Numbered from the stretch's first letter, positions 1 to 11,077 are shown. The stretch is DNA of 64,000 nucleotides from Lycium barbarum (GCF_019175385.1 NC_083338.1:65194884-65258883), one strand, 5' to 3'. The notes: generated by a model not told the origin, from the letters alone. A program made the numbers and translations.

Positions 1-1882
1 AGGATGGGAGCTGGTAGTATCATCGTCATAAACACTTACTTGCTTTTCATAGGAACTTTCCATTTCTAATGCGTGACTATACATATATCCATATCCGTAT
101 TCGTATTCATATCAGTACTCATTTACATCTACATATTAATATTCATATATGTATCATTTACATAGCATACCCAACCACGAAGGTTCGGTGTTTCACGTAC
201 CCGACCATGGCTAGGTTCGGTGATTATACATACCTGGCCCTACCAAGGCTCAGGGTTACACATACCTGGCCTTACCAAGGCTCAGGGTTATCTGTATCCA
301 ACTGCAGTGGTGCGCGTGCAATATATATATATTCTACCCGGCTATATAAGCTCGGGGTTTCATAATAGCCATACATAGGCACATATACATAAAAGCTCAT
401 AAGCATCTTTAGCATCATTACTATCGTTGTTCATTACATCTATCCCTAGGGGATTACTTATCATATAAGGAATTTAGTACAATCGTAATATATCGAGGAC
501 CATGAGCTTAGTAGCTTTTAGAGATAGAATCATTTGGAGGACATCATAGGCTCATAGAAGATTAGATATTTTGCCAAAGAACCATGCCTTATTAAAGAAG
601 GGTTAGCCTTACATACCTTTCCGTTCAACTATTCTACCACTTGCATGTTCCCTTTCAATGCTCACGTTTCTACCTTCATTAGAGTTGTACTATCATTAGA
701 AAATCGATAGCTTAGCATACCTGACTAAAGCTAGACAAAATTGGACAGCATCTCCTTTATTTACACGACTTCCTCCATATCATATATCAACTCCCAAACA
801 TCAATAATAACATTCACAACATCACTATTCACCTACATTATCCATATTCCTCAATTCACTTCAAGTCATCCATATCCATAGTCATAGCACACTATTACAT
901 TCACTCATATACAACATTTATCCCATGTTCTCAATATAATTTAGAACATGATTATAATCATAACATATCAAGAATCATTACTGAACCCAAGCTACTACTC
1001 ACAAATATCACTATTCTCACATTCAAGACCCTTTTTTTATATCCTTCTACAGTCCAAGTGTTTCAACTTCTCAATACCTTAAATAACATGAAAATACCAT
1101 AAAGATTACCTTATATGATGTAGGAATTAAACTTGAATGGAAATACTTCACTTGAACCAAAACCCTAGTTCACCTCCAATGGAATCTTTAGTGGTCCTCT
1201 AACCCTTGGAAGTTTTCTGACACATGAACACTTGATTCTAGTCTTTGATCTTTGTGTTCTCTTGAACTTGAATGGAATATTCTTAGAGAAGGGTTATTGA
1301 GCTCTCAATACTTGTAGAAGATGAAAATGAAGTAAAAGAACCCAAGGAATCCATTTATACCAAAACTAAAAATAAGCCCGTCAAGACTTCCACTGACACT
1401 TATACAGTCCGTGTAGTATTGTACGGTCTGTATAAGTGGTTGTGGTTCACCGACCAGAAAATCATCTCCCTGCTGGGATTTATACGGACCCCTTATACGA
1501 ACCGTATGAAGTTATACGAACCGTATAAGTGGTCGTATAACTCCACTTTTCTGAAATGGTTTTCGTCGTTTCGTTCGATGTCCAATCCTCATGGAACCTA
1601 CTTAACACTTGTTTATCACCTCATTAACAATCTAAGGGATGTTATAAATCTTCTCCGAAACATCATTAAGTCATCATTAACTTGTTACTCGTAAATCATT
1701 TCCGATACATATCGTATGCCTTGCCCTCTCTTGGCAAACTTTCTCCCCCTACCTCGAACGTCTTTGAAATCTTAATTAGGGTCATCAAATGTCATTCCTT
1801 ACTTATTGAAATACCATATAATTCGTGCTCTTCGTTAGTATATTCACTGTGTATCAACAAAAAATTTTTCTGAGGTGTAACA
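1..1882 (-). repeat. RT-A 3' LTR (partial)
   Basis: Matches 7474-9340 over its whole visible length with scattered substitutions and small indels. The element-sense start TGTTACACCTC is at 1882. It contains a TATA-like box read on the minus strand (about 1353-1361), a cluster of TATACGG/CCGTATA inverted repeats upstream of it (about 1392-1540), a degenerate CATATT-rich tract (about 79-160) and an array of roughly 32-bp subrepeats (about 169-300). The small reading frames here are not genes. Confidence 0.92.
169..300 (-). repeat. Subrepeat array in RT-A LTR (about 32-bp period)
   Basis: Two clear units begin CCTGGCC at 233 and 265, a 32-bp period. Before them are two more diverged units of the form ACCCGACCA..GGTTCGGTG. 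The same array recurs in the other LTR at about 7665-7790. It lies between the hairpin block and the promoter side of the LTR, where the other LTR families here also carry subrepeats. Confidence 0.7.
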
Positions 1883-1918
1883 TTCTTCCCCCCTTAAGAA
1901 CATTCGTCCTCAAATGTT
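1883..1918 (-). other. RT-A polypurine tract and adjoining inverted repeat
   Basis: On the minus strand AAGGGGGGAAGAA (1895-1883) abuts the 3' LTR start and is the plus-strand priming site. Immediately upstream in element sense (1918-1899) is an inverted repeat with arms AACATTTG and CGAATGTT around a 4-nt loop. The same arrangement precedes the polypurine tract in all five elements of the window. Confidence 0.85.
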
Positions 1919-1971
1919 AAGGCCTCGGGGATTCTATACAAATTTCGCTAGAGTTTCCCTTTAATATGGAA

Positions 1972-2289
1972 TTACCATCCTGTCACAACAGCCCATAATA
2001 AATATGACTCATAGGGCCACAACATAATAGCAATACAGTTTGGCCACACACGACCCAAATGCGTAGAAAGGAAAGCATACACACCTTGTGATCTTGATGT
2101 CTCGTCTTGGATCTCTTCCGAGAGCTGAAATAAGTGCGGGTACTTGGATTTCATAATTTCTTTTGCTTCCCATGTCATCTCTTCTCCGTTATTGTTTCTC
2201 CATAAAACCTTAACTGAGGCCACTTCTTCGTTTCTAAGCCTCTGTACTTGCCTATCTAATAGGGCAATGGGTACCTCTTCATAAGTCAA
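1972..2289 (-). pseudogene. RT-A Pol C-terminus with chromodomain
   Basis: This 105-residue frame holds the chromodomain at the end of the integrase of plant chromoviruses. The segment around ILDRQVQRLRNEEV, VKVLWRN and MTWEA, ending SKYPHLF, matches the equivalent of RT-B (40606-40959). In chromoviruses this domain is thought to guide integration into heterochromatin. RT-B has a stop codon directly after ISRS, whereas RT-A reads CAA there, so the frame runs on through about 35 residues of former untranslated sequence. It overlaps by a few bases, in another frame, the preceding integrase fragment, so a frameshift separates them. Confidence 0.85.
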
Positions 2290-2501
2290 TTTTCTGTCAC
2301 TTGAACATCATTTACTAGCACGATCCTAGTAGGATCTCCGACCCATTTACAAAGCATCGAGACATGGAAAACTAGGTGAAGTGACTCCAAATCAGGAGGT
2401 AGATCTAACTTGTAAGCCACTTTGCCTACCTTGCGCATAACTTGTAAGCCACTTTGCCTAACCTTTTCTATGGCTTGCTGGACCAAGTCTGGCCCTATCA
2501 A
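2286..2501 (-). pseudogene. RT-A integrase C-terminal fragment with internal deletion
   Basis: The frame contains GPDLVQQAIEKV and then jumps to VGKVAYKLDLP and LVFHVSML, both typical of the region between integrase core and chromodomain in gypsy Pol. In RT-D these blocks are separated by a segment with IRERLLAAQ and QLRDWVF, which is missing here. The junction carries a repeated 20-bp stretch (2409-2428 and 2440-2459). Its presence next to the integrase core and its family motifs make the assignment firm; it cannot encode a functional protein. Confidence 0.8.
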
Positions 2502-2546
2502 TTTAGTCTCTCCTGCTTCAAACCACCCAATTGGGGTTCTACACTT

Positions 2547-3125
2547 TCACCCATATAAAGCCCCATATGGTGCCATTTGAATGCTAGAATGATAACTATT
2601 ATTATAAGCAAATTTAATAAGGGGTAAGTGATCATCCCAAGTTCCTCCAAAATCTAACATACATGCCCGTAACATATGCTCAAGAGTCTGAATAGTACGT
2701 TTAGCTTGTCCATCAGTCTGCGAATGAAATGTTGTGCTAAGGCTAACATGACTCCCCGAACCCGATTGGAAGGACTTCCAAAAATTAGTTGTAAACTGAG
2801 TTCCTCTATCAGAGATAATAGATACCGGAACACCGTAAAGTCGCACTATCTCTTTAACATAAAGCTTTGCATAATCTTCTGCCACATATGTAGTTCTGAC
2901 TGGTAGGAAATGAGCTGAATTTGTGCATCTATCCACAATCACCCATATAGAATCATACTTACGTCGAGAACGGGGTAAGCCTGTAATGAAGTCCATGTTA
3001 ATTACTTCCCACTTCCAAGTTGAAACATCTATAGATTTCAACAATCCACCCGGCTTTTGGTGCTCGATTTTCACTTGTTGACAATTGGGACATTGAGCTA
3101 CAAATTCAGCTATATCATTCTTCAT
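2547..3125 (-). pseudogene. RT-A integrase (zinc-binding end and catalytic core)
   Basis: Integrase would join element DNA to the host chromosome. The 192-residue frame starts inside the N-terminal zinc finger (CPNC near residue 15), then shows the first catalytic aspartate in NMDFITGLP and the second in IISDRGTQF. The catalytic glutamate expected in TDGQAE is a lysine (TDGQAK) near residue 142, so the D,D-35-E triad is incomplete. The upstream histidines of the HHCC finger lie at about 3140-3230 in another frame. The core ends at about 2547 where the frame is lost. Confidence 0.9.
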
Positions 3126-3268
3126 CCCATTCCACCAATATATATAGATTTAAGATCATGATACATTTTCGTTGCTCCGGGGTGGATAAAATAACGGGAG
3201 CAATGAGCTTCTCTCAATATCTGGTGGCGTAATCCTGCCACATTAGGAACACATAATCTGCCTTGGCA

Positions 3269-4486
3269 TCAAAGAACTCCATCTCCTGTAATCTCAAATG
3301 ATGACTTCTCCTTCTGAGGGAGTGTATCTCTATAATGCATTAGCATGGGATCTTCGTATTGTCGCTCTTTCACTTCCACTACTAGCGACGAGACTGCTGA
3401 ATTCTGAATGGTAGTTCCCCTGCTACCTGAGTCCGCTACACGAATTCCTACGCTAGCTAACTGCTGGAGCTCACTAGCCATTTCTCTTTTCTCTGGTTGT
3501 ACGTCACACAAACTTCCCATAGATCTACGGCTAAGAGCATCAGCCACAACATTTGCCTTTCCGGGGTGATATAGGATATCAACATCATAATCTTTTAGCA
3601 TTTCCAACCATTGTCGTTGCCGCAAATTCAACTCTTTTTGATTTAAGATATACTGAAGGCTCTTATGATCTGTGCAAATATCCACATGAACACCATACAA
3701 GTAATGCCTGCACATCTTTAATGCATGAATCACTGCAGCCAATACAAGGTCATGGGTTGGATAATTTTTCTCATGTTTCCGTAATTGCCTTGAAGCATAC
3801 GCAATCACCTTACCATGTTTCATCAACACACAGCCTAGCCCAATGTCTGAAGCATCGCAATAAACAACATAACCTTCCAATCCCTCTGGAAGTGTCAGGA
3901 CTGGGGCAGAAGTCAATCTATCTTTTAGCTCTTGGAAACTACGTTCACAAGCATCTATCAATAGAAACTTAGCCGATTTCTGTGTCAGCTTTTTAAGTGG
4001 TGCAGAAATAGAAGAAAAGCCTTCTACAAACTTCCTGTAATAACCTACTAAGCCCAAAAAACTACGAACCTCTGTAGGAGTTGTGGGCCTTGGCCAAGTC
4101 TTCACGGCCTCAATCCTTTGGCTATCTACCCGAATACCATCGGCTGAAACAATGTGCCCCAAAAATGTCACTGAGTTCAACCAAAACTCACACTTAGAAA
4201 ATTTGGCGAATAACTCTTGAGTTTGAAGCACCCTAAGGACAGTACGCAAATGATCCGCGTGTTGTGCCTCGGATCTAGAATACACCAAGATATCATCGAT
4301 GAATACAGTCACAAATAGATCTAGGAAGGGCCTGAACAAATTGTTCATCAAATCCATAAATACTGCCGGTGCATTAGTTAGCCCGAACGACATTACCCGG
4401 AACTCAAAATGGCCATATCTTGTTCTGAAGGCTGTCTTAGGGATATCATTCTCCCTAACTCTCACTTGATGATACCCGGATCTCAA
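3269..4486 (-). pseudogene. RT-A reverse transcriptase (palm) and RNase H
   Basis: A 405-residue open segment, the largest intact piece of RT-A. It begins at SGYHQVRV in the reverse transcriptase, contains the catalytic FIDDILVYS motif near residue 62, then [11 protein letters not shown] and the connection region. RNase H follows: its first aspartate is in [11 protein letters not shown] near residue 213, with TDHKSLQYI later, and the segment ends in the linker toward integrase. The N-terminal fingers of the polymerase (about 4487-4800) are present only as frameshifted, stop-containing sequence. Family membership is certain; activity is not possible as it stands. Confidence 0.93.
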
Positions 4487-4800
4487 ATCTATCTTCGAAA
4501 ACCATTTGGCGCTATATAATTGGTCAAATAAGTCATCAATCCTTGGAAGTGGATATTATTCTTAATCGTCACCTTATTTAGTTGCCGTTAGTCATTGCAG
4601 ATTCTCAAGGAGCCATCTTTCTTTCAGACAAACAATATGGGTGCTCCCCACGGGGATGAACTAGGCCTAATAAAGCCTTTCTCAAGCAAGTCTTTCAATT
4701 GCTCCTTTAACTCTTTCAATTATGTGGGGGCCATTCTATACGGAGCAATAGATATAAGCTTGGTGTCTGACAACACATCAATAGAAAAATCAATATCCCG
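4487..4800 (-). pseudogene. RT-A reverse transcriptase N-terminal region, heavily broken
   Basis: Minus-strand reading in mixed frames gives pieces of the reverse transcriptase fingers, for example [13 protein letters not shown] just before SGYHQ, with several stops between. It lies between the protease-linker fragment (4801-5136) and the palm fragment. Comparison with RT-B 38100-38400 shows that the same sequence is intended. Confidence 0.75.
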
Positions 4801-5136
4801 CTAGAGATGGAGACCTGGAAGCTCCTCCGGGAATACATTCGGAAACTCGTTCACTACGGGAACTGACTGAAGAGTTGGCGGTTCGGCTTCTACATCTCGA
4901 ACCCGCACTAAATGATAAATGCAACCCTTTGTGATCATTTTCCTTGCTTTAAGATAGGAAATAAACTGACCTTTTGGTGACGCAGTATTCCCTTTCCATT
5001 CTAAAACTGGTTCTCCCGAAAATCGGAAACGAACCATTTTCATTCTACAATCAACATTGGCATAGCAAGAAGACAACCAATCCATGCCCATAATAACATC
5101 AAAATCCACCATTTTTAACTCATGCAAGTCAATCAT
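4801..5136 (-). pseudogene. RT-A protease C-terminus and linker to reverse transcriptase
   Basis: The 111-residue frame contains DVIMGMDWL, the conserved late motif of the gypsy aspartic protease. It continues through SPKGQFISYLKARKM and SVPVVNEFPNVFPEELPGL, the linker leading to the reverse transcriptase. The equivalent in RT-B lies within 37770-38100. The frame opens after a frameshift at about 5136 and stops at the start of the polymerase. No catalytic residue lies in this piece; the protease active site is upstream near 5290. Confidence 0.85.
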
Positions 5137-5247
5137 AGTACGACGTCACAAATCACAACTATGCAGTTTCTATATACTCGACTAGCTATTACCGATTCAC
5201 CAGTGGGTGTAGACACCTCAAAAGGTTTGATCGATTCTGGTTTGACT

Positions 5248-5593
5248 CTAAACCGACCCAAAATATACGAAGTAACATATGACAATATGGAGCCCGGATC
5301 TATCAAAGCATATATACATCATGAGAAAATACCGATAATATGCCTGTGACCACATCAGGAGAAGACTCAAGATCATGGCGTCCAGCCAAAGCATATATAC
5401 GGTGCTGAGGACAGCTAGAACTGGGGACTTTCCCTCTGCCTCTACCATGGCCGACTGGCGCATGTGAACCTGGCCCTATAGGACGTATAGATGACGAAGA
5501 TCCGGCTACTGACCCTGAAGGTTGGGTCCTACCTCTACCACCAACTGAGGGGCAATCACACATAATATGGCCTGGTCGACCACATGAATAGCA
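5248..5593 (-). pseudogene. RT-A nucleocapsid zinc knuckle and start of protease
   Basis: At 5593-5549 the minus strand encodes a CX2CX4HX4C zinc knuckle (C-YS-C-GRPG-H-IMCD-C), the nucleic-acid binding motif of Gag. It is followed by a glycine/arginine/serine-rich spacer and by ALAGRHDLE..VVTGIL, the start of the protease. A frameshift near 5300 separates this from the active-site region, which here would read LIDPGS instead of the commoner D-S/T-G. RT-B has the same DPGS, so it is a family feature and not damage. Confidence 0.82.
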
Positions 5594-5882
5594 AACCTCT
5601 GAACCTAATCGGCATTGACCACAATTTAACTTCCCACACTGGGAACATCATGGTATGGGTGGCCTCTCCTAACCCGAATCACCCATGAACTGAGATCCCG
5701 AAAAGCTCTTACTCTGCCCGGAATGAGTAGACCTATCAAATCTCTGGCCTAAAAACCGTGGAGGTGCACTAGTTATAGAATGGCCTGAATGCCTCGAAAA
5801 CTGCTGCCTGTGCCCGCCTCTATACTCACTCATCAGACCCGAAGATCTAGCCCTCTTGTTATACCCTCTATCATGCTCACGC

Positions 5883-6215
5883 TCACTTCTTTGTTGCTGT
5901 AGGATTTCTTCTAAATTTTGAGTCCATATTGTCTTGAAGGAACACAGTCAAACACCTATCCCTCAAATGTGGCCCTAGGCCTTGCACAAATCGGTGCACT
6001 CGGTCACCCATATTCGTTACCATGGCCGAAGCATACCTAGCAAATGAACTAAAGCGAAGACTATACTCTAAAGCACTCATGCTTCCTTGCCTCAAATTCA
6101 ATAACTTATCGGCCTTAGCTCGCTGAAATTCTGGAGGTAAATAATGTCGGAGGAAAGTATCTACAAATTCTTGCCATACCGGGGGAGGCGAATTGGCTCC
6201 CCTTGAAACCATCAA
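5883..6215 (-). pseudogene. RT-A Gag capsid region
   Basis: The 110-residue frame reads VWQEFVDTFLRHYLPPE, LRQGSMSALEYSLRFSSFARYA, MGDRVHRFVQGLGPHL. These are the capsid motifs of plant Ty3/gypsy Gag (retrotransposon gag family). Capsid would form the cytoplasmic virus-like particle. RT-B has the same segment at 36684-36950. Upstream (6216-6435) the capsid continues in other frames; downstream to 5600 is the spacer to the zinc knuckle, with a TGA in place of the arginine codon CGA of RT-B. Confidence 0.85.
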
Positions 6216-6435
6216 AATCGTGTACCAATGAACTGCACATCCCTCAATCTATAGGATGCTAACTCCACTGATTCGGTGTCCGAAGAATGTATCAACCAAA
6301 GTGTCCTCAACATACCATTAATAAAATTCTGAGGGTCCTCATCCGGCTTTGATCCAAAGAATTTCGGAGGTTCAAGCTAATAAAATCATGGGCCCTTGCA
6401 CTAACAGCCCTATCACCTTGCCTTATACTTTGCCG

Positions 6436-6705
6436 CTAAGTCTTGGCGGCAGCCAATTGAGTAAGCAAATGAATGGCCTCTTTCACATCTTGGCCTGAAG
6501 CATCCGGTGGAGGAGCCGGAGATGCTGGAGTTGGGACTGAAGCTCCCTTACGCTCCTTAGAAATAGGCACTGAATGAGAGGACTGAGATTGAGCCACATT
6601 TTGGGACTCACTTTCCTCTACAGCCGTTGGCGGTGCTATTTCAGCCCATTTTTCCGCCGCTGTCTTTCCCTTTTGGGCTGCCGTAGCCTCTCTCTTTACA
6701 GTCAT
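6436..6705 (-). pseudogene. RT-A Gag N-terminus
   Basis: I place the start at 6705 (ATG of MTVKREATAAQKGK), because RT-B begins MPIKRKATAAQKGK at the matching point. A further in-frame ATG upstream at 6723 has no counterpart there. The segment is rich in proline, alanine and serine (PTPASPAPPPDASG) and ends HLLTQLAAAKT followed by TAG. RT-B has CAG at that stop, so this is a C-to-T nonsense change. The rest of Gag continues downstream in broken frames. The role would be the N-terminal, probably disordered part of the particle protein. Confidence 0.8.
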
Positions 6706-6807
6706 TTCTGAAATACATAGCACACGGTTAAGGAGAAGGAAGTTCTTACACTATCGGACGATCTTATGAAGAAAGAAGGTCATTCATTCCTAAAATGCCC
6801 GAAGCCT

Positions 6808-6847
6808 CTTGTTTATAAGTGTGGCGCGCAACACACCCATAACCAAG
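6808..6847 (-). other. RT-A leader hairpin with palindromic loop (DIS-like)
   Basis: On the minus strand, 44 nt beyond the primer site, a 40-nt hairpin: CTTGGTTAT pairs with ATAAACAAG (one mismatch), then TGTG with CACA, and an 8-nt loop TT-GCGCGC. The loop hexamer (6824-6829) is a perfect palindrome. The structure and position match those of RT-B, RT-C, RT-D and RT-E. Confidence 0.8.
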
Positions 6848-6890
6848 ACTCTACTAGACACGGCTCGTAGACACTTCCTAGGACTGAACT

Positions 6891-6902
6891 GTTCTGATAC
6901 CA
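6891..6902 (-). other. RT-A primer-binding site
   Basis: The minus strand reads TGGTATCAGAAC four bases after the 5' LTR end, complementary to the 3' end of initiator methionine tRNA with one change from the usual TGGTATCAGAGC. Confidence 0.88.
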
Positions 6903-6906
6903 CTTT

Positions 6907-9340
6907 TGTTACGACCCAATCGGAGTGCAGCGACGGCCACCCGATGCTAATCCACCCGGGCACCACTTATCATACATTCCCATTTACATCTAGGTGAGCC
7001 ACATAGCTAAATCATACTTTCTATCCTTCAAATCATACTAATCCCATTGGGCTATCAACACATTTATATCATCATTAGCAACTATGACCATATCAATGTA
7101 CATCAGCCGACGAGGCTAACGAAATGATATCCAAAATATAGGCTGACAAGGCCAAATACATCTAACCATATACACATGTCTACGAGCCTTTAAAGAGAGT
7201 ATGTCATATCATATAGGCGGGACAGGACCCCACTATGCCCCTAAGTATGTACACAAAAGAATGAATACCAAAAGTTGTAGCTCCGAATGAAATGGAGCTC
7301 CGCCATGTAGTCCCTGAGTAATAAAGCTATGGATCAAGCCTATCACCCTGGCCACCTGCGGGCATGACGCAGCTTCAACAAACAAAAGGACGTCAGTACA
7401 AAGAATGTACTGAGTATGTAAAGCATGATTAACATCATTATGAAAGCATAATAGACAACATAAGAAATAGCATAGGATGGGAGCTGGTAGTATCATCGTC
7501 ATAAACACTTACTTGCTTTTCATAGGGACTTTCCATTTCTAATGTGTGACTATGTACTTACATCCATATCCGTATTCGTATTCATATCCGTACTCATTTA
7601 CATCTACATATTCATATTCATATAAATATTCATATTCATATACGTATCATTTACATAGCATACCCGACCACGAAGGTTCGGTGTTTCACGTACCCGACCA
7701 TGGCTAGGTTCGGTGATTATACATACCTGGCCCTACCAAGGCTCAGGGTTACACATACTTGGCCCTACCAAGGCTCAGGGTTATCCGTACCCAACTGCAG
7801 TGGTGCACGCGCAATATATATATATATTCTACCCGGCCATATAAGCTCGGGGTTTCATAATAGCCATACATAGGCACATATACATAAAAGCTCATAAGAA
7901 TCTTTAGAATCATTTCTATCGTCGTTCATTACATCTATCCCTAGGGGATTACTCATCATATAAGGAATTTAGTACAATCGTAACATATCAAGGACCATGA
8001 GCTTAGTAGCTTTTAGAGATAGAATCATTTGGAGGACATCATAGGCTCATAGAAGATTAGATATTTATCCAAACAACCATGCTTTATGCGAGAAGGGTTA
8101 GCCTTACATACCTTTTCATTCAACTATTCAACCACTTGCATGTTCCCCTTCAATGCTCACCTTTCTACCTTCATTAGAGTTATACTATCGTTAGAAAATT
8201 GATAACTTAGCATACATGACTAAAGCTAGAGAAAATTTGATAGAATCTCCTTTATTTATATGACTTCCTCCATATCATATATCAACTCCCAAACATCAAT
8301 AATAACATTCACAACATCATAACAATGGTCTCTATTCACCTACATTATCGATATTCCTCAATTCACTTCGAGTCATCCATATCCATGGTCATAGCACACT
8401 ATTACATTCAATCATATACAACATTTATCCCATGTTCTCAATATCATTTATAACATGATTGTAATCATAACATATCAAGAATCATTACTCAACCCAAGCT
8501 ACTACTCACAAACATCACTATTCTCACTTTCAAGACCCTTTTTCTATATCCTTCTACAATCCAAGTGTTTCAACTTATCAATACCTTAAAAAACATGAAA
8601 ATACGATAAAGATTACCTTAGATGGTGTAGTAATGAACCTTGAATGGAAATACTTCACTTGAACCAAAACCCTAGTTCACCTCCAATGGAATCTTTAGTG
8701 GTCTTCTAACCCTTGGAAGTTTTCTAACACATGAACACTTGATTCTAGTCTTTGATCTTTGTGTTGTCTTGAATATGAATGGAATATTCTTAGAGAAGGG
8801 TTTTTGAGCTCTCAATACTTGTTGAAGATGAAAAATAAAGTAAAAGAACCCAAGGCATCTATTTATACCAAAACTAAAAATCAGCCCGTCGGGTCTTCCA
8901 CGGACACTTATACGGTCCGTATACATGGTTGTGCCTCATCAATCAGATAATCATCTCCCTGCTGGGAGTTATACGGACCGTATAAGTGGTCGTATAACTT
9001 CACTTTTCTGAAATGGTTTCCGTCATTTCGTTCGATCTCCAATCCTCATAGAACCTTGTTAACACTTGTTTATCACCTCATTAACAATCTAAGGGACGTT
9101 ATAACTCTTCTCCAAAATATCATTAAGTCATCATTAACTTGTTACTCGTAAATCCTTTCCGATACATATCATATTCCTTGCCCTCTCTTGGCAAACTTTC
9201 TCCCCCTACCTCGAACATCTTTGAAATCATAATTAGGGTCATCAATTGTCATTCCTTACTTATTGAAATACCATATACTTCATGCTCCTCGTTAGTCTAT
9301 TCAATGTGCATCAACGAAAAAAAAATTCCGAGGTGTAACA
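6907..9340 (-). repeat. RT-A 5' LTR (2434 bp)
   Basis: In plus orientation it runs from TGTTACGACCC at 6907 to GGTGTAACA at 9340. It carries the hairpin block common to these LTRs (about 7355-7424), a CATATT-rich tract (about 7559-7650), subrepeats (about 7665-7790), a TATA-like box on the minus strand (8861-8869) and TATACGG/CCGTATA inverted repeats upstream of it (about 8905-8995). Confidence 0.93.
8861..8869 (-). promoter_or_regulatory. Putative TATA box of RT-A 5' LTR
   Basis: Minus-strand GGTATAAAT about 475 bp into the LTR, followed in element sense by a leader rich in short A/C/T runs. It is repeated at about 1353-1361 in the 3' LTR. The inverted-repeat cluster lies just upstream in element sense. 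Confidence 0.5.
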
Positions 9341-10521
9341 CCAAGGCTACCCGATAAAACTATGTATCCAAACATGTGCTGAGCGAGCCACACTGTCTGG
9401 CTGAATATAAGCGTCTATGAGCCTCTACTGATATACTGGATATGCCATGGACGGCAAAGGGCCTCCGTCCTACCCATAACATCTGGACACATACCCGGTC
9501 TATACGGCAACTCCGACAAGAGAGGAGTGCTCCGCTATCCAGCTGAAGAAGCAGCCTAAGGAGGCAATCTATCTTCCTGCTATCTGAACCTGCGGGCATG
9601 AACACAGCCCCCCGAGCAATAGGGGAGTCTGTACGGATCATGTACTGAGTATGTAAGGTAGAAAGTAGCATACACATAGGAGTCATGAAGAAAATATGAG
9701 AATCATAAACTAAACTGACTGACTGAATATATCTTTATGTCTCACTTCTGAACATATCTGTATGCATGCATCTATATATCTAACTATCTGAACATATCTG
9801 TATATCTCTGCTTACTGAAAATGCCCCCTGCGGGTGTATGATATGCATAGGTCATAGTGCCGAGGAATGTACGGCCTGATCCATAACCCATATAGGCCCA
9901 TTCGGGCATAATAGCATAATGGCTCCTTCGGGAAGCCCCTTCGGGCATAATAATCATCATCACTGTGCACCAGCTGATCAGGTGGTAATGCGTATATAAC
10001 GCCTCGCCCTTTTCCCACACCCCATCTATATATATATATATATATATAACTCCTTCTGGTCACGGGTCAATATGCATGTATGTGAATGAATGCAATGCAT
10101 AAATATGAGCTAACATTATCATGATATAAACTCAGGACCCATGAACAGAAGGGACAATCATAAGAGGGGTACAGGAACATCAAAGACTGAAGTACTTCTA
10201 GTGCTTCTAAGAGTAGAGTAATATGGAAGCTCGTTTACTCGTTGTATCATAGGATCATGCCAAAAAGAAAGAAAGGGAAAGCCTTAACATACCTGGAAGC
10301 TTACTTCTCGACTTTCCAACTTACTTTTTGTCTTGCAATCTATATAAGATCATTCGTAGTCTTGTAATCTACATATAAAATCATCAATACTATTATTAGG
10401 CTTATCGTCATGTGTTTCCTCAAGCCTTCAAAGTAAATCCCTTAAAATTTGTCGAAATTCGGGCAGCATCTCCCCTGTTTATATCTCTAGCCCGAAATCA
10501 CAATACCAACAATAACAATAC
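9341..10521 (-). repeat. LTR-G, left part (LTR interrupted by RT-B and RT-A)
   Basis: This is LTR interior sequence: the hairpin block is at about 9587-9650 and the sequence is collinear with LTR-F. It starts abruptly at RT-A and stops at RT-B, and the next segment of the same LTR resumes at 43673. The left end of the LTR is off-window or beyond RT-A. It includes an AT microsatellite (about 10027-10049) and a CATCTCCCC stretch matching 13740-13760 of LTR-F. No coding capacity seen. Confidence 0.75.
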
Positions 10522-10861
10522 TGTTACACCTCGAAAAATTTTCCATTTATGAACAAGTGGATAGACTAGTGAAGAGTACCAGCATACGGTATTTCAATAG
10601 GTAAGAAATGACATTCGGTGACCCTAGTTAAGATTTCAAAGATGTTAGAGATAGGGGAAGAAAGTTGGCCAAGAGAAGGCAAGGCATACGGTAGGTAGCA
10701 GAAAGGAATTACGAGTAACGGGTTAATGAGGATATAATGATGTCTTGGAGAAGAGTGATAACGTCCCTTAGGTTGGTATTGAGGTGTCAAGCAAGTGCTA
10801 AGAAGGTTCCATAAGGATTGGAGATCAAACGAGTCGACGAAAACGAGTTTCGGAACACTGG

Positions 10862-11010
10862 GGATTATACGGCCAAACATACTGGCCGTATAAATTATAC
10901 GGTCCATATGTTTGGACCGTATAATCAGCCAAGAATGACATAATTCTCTGGACCAAACATACGGCCCGTATTAAATTTACGAACCGTATGTTGGTCCGTA
11001 TACCTGGCCA
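10862..11010. repeat. Cluster of TATACGG/CCGTATA inverted repeats upstream of the LTR TATA box
   Basis: At least four inverted pairs of the form TATACGGnC..GnCCGTATA occur within 150 bp. The 3' LTR has the same cluster at about 41507-41650 and the RT-A LTRs have a related one. The location directly upstream of the TATA-like box suggests promoter elements. Confidence 0.6.
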
Positions 11011-11072
11011 GGAACAGATTGGTTCATTAAATAAGAGATTTAAGTTTCATTTCATTTCATTTCCATATCACA

Positions 11073-11077
11073 CCCCT
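11073..11077. repeat. Target site duplication of RT-C, left copy (CCCCT)
   Basis: Matches 34034-34038. In the uninterrupted RT-B 3' LTR the motif occurs once (41718-41722), proving that it was duplicated on insertion. Confidence 0.92.

Larger units (their letters stand above)
1..9340 (-). mobile_element. RT-A: Ty3/gypsy chromovirus-like retrotransposon, decayed, 3' LTR cut by window edge
   Basis: A minus-strand element. The 5' LTR (6907-9340) starts TGTTACACC and ends GGGTCGTAACA in element orientation, followed by a primer site (6891-6902), gag, pol with chromodomain, a polypurine tract (1883-1895) and the 3' LTR (1-1882). Window base 1 aligns with base 7474 of the 5' LTR, so about 567 bp of the 3' LTR lie outside. 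The five bases after the 5' LTR (9341-9345, CCAAG) should be the target duplication, but the partner is off-window. All coding regions are broken by frameshifts, stops and deletions. The order PR-RT-RH-IN-chromodomain is that of plant chromoviruses. Confidence 0.93.
10522..11077 (+). repeat. RT-B 5' LTR, first part (556 bp)
   Basis: Starts TGTTACACCTCG and matches 41167-41722, also 556 bp. It contains a dense set of TATACGG/CCGTATA inverted repeats (about 10862-11010) and an AT-rich TATA-like element (ATTAAATAAG, 11026-11035). The sequence stops at CCCCT where RT-C is inserted. Confidence 0.92.
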
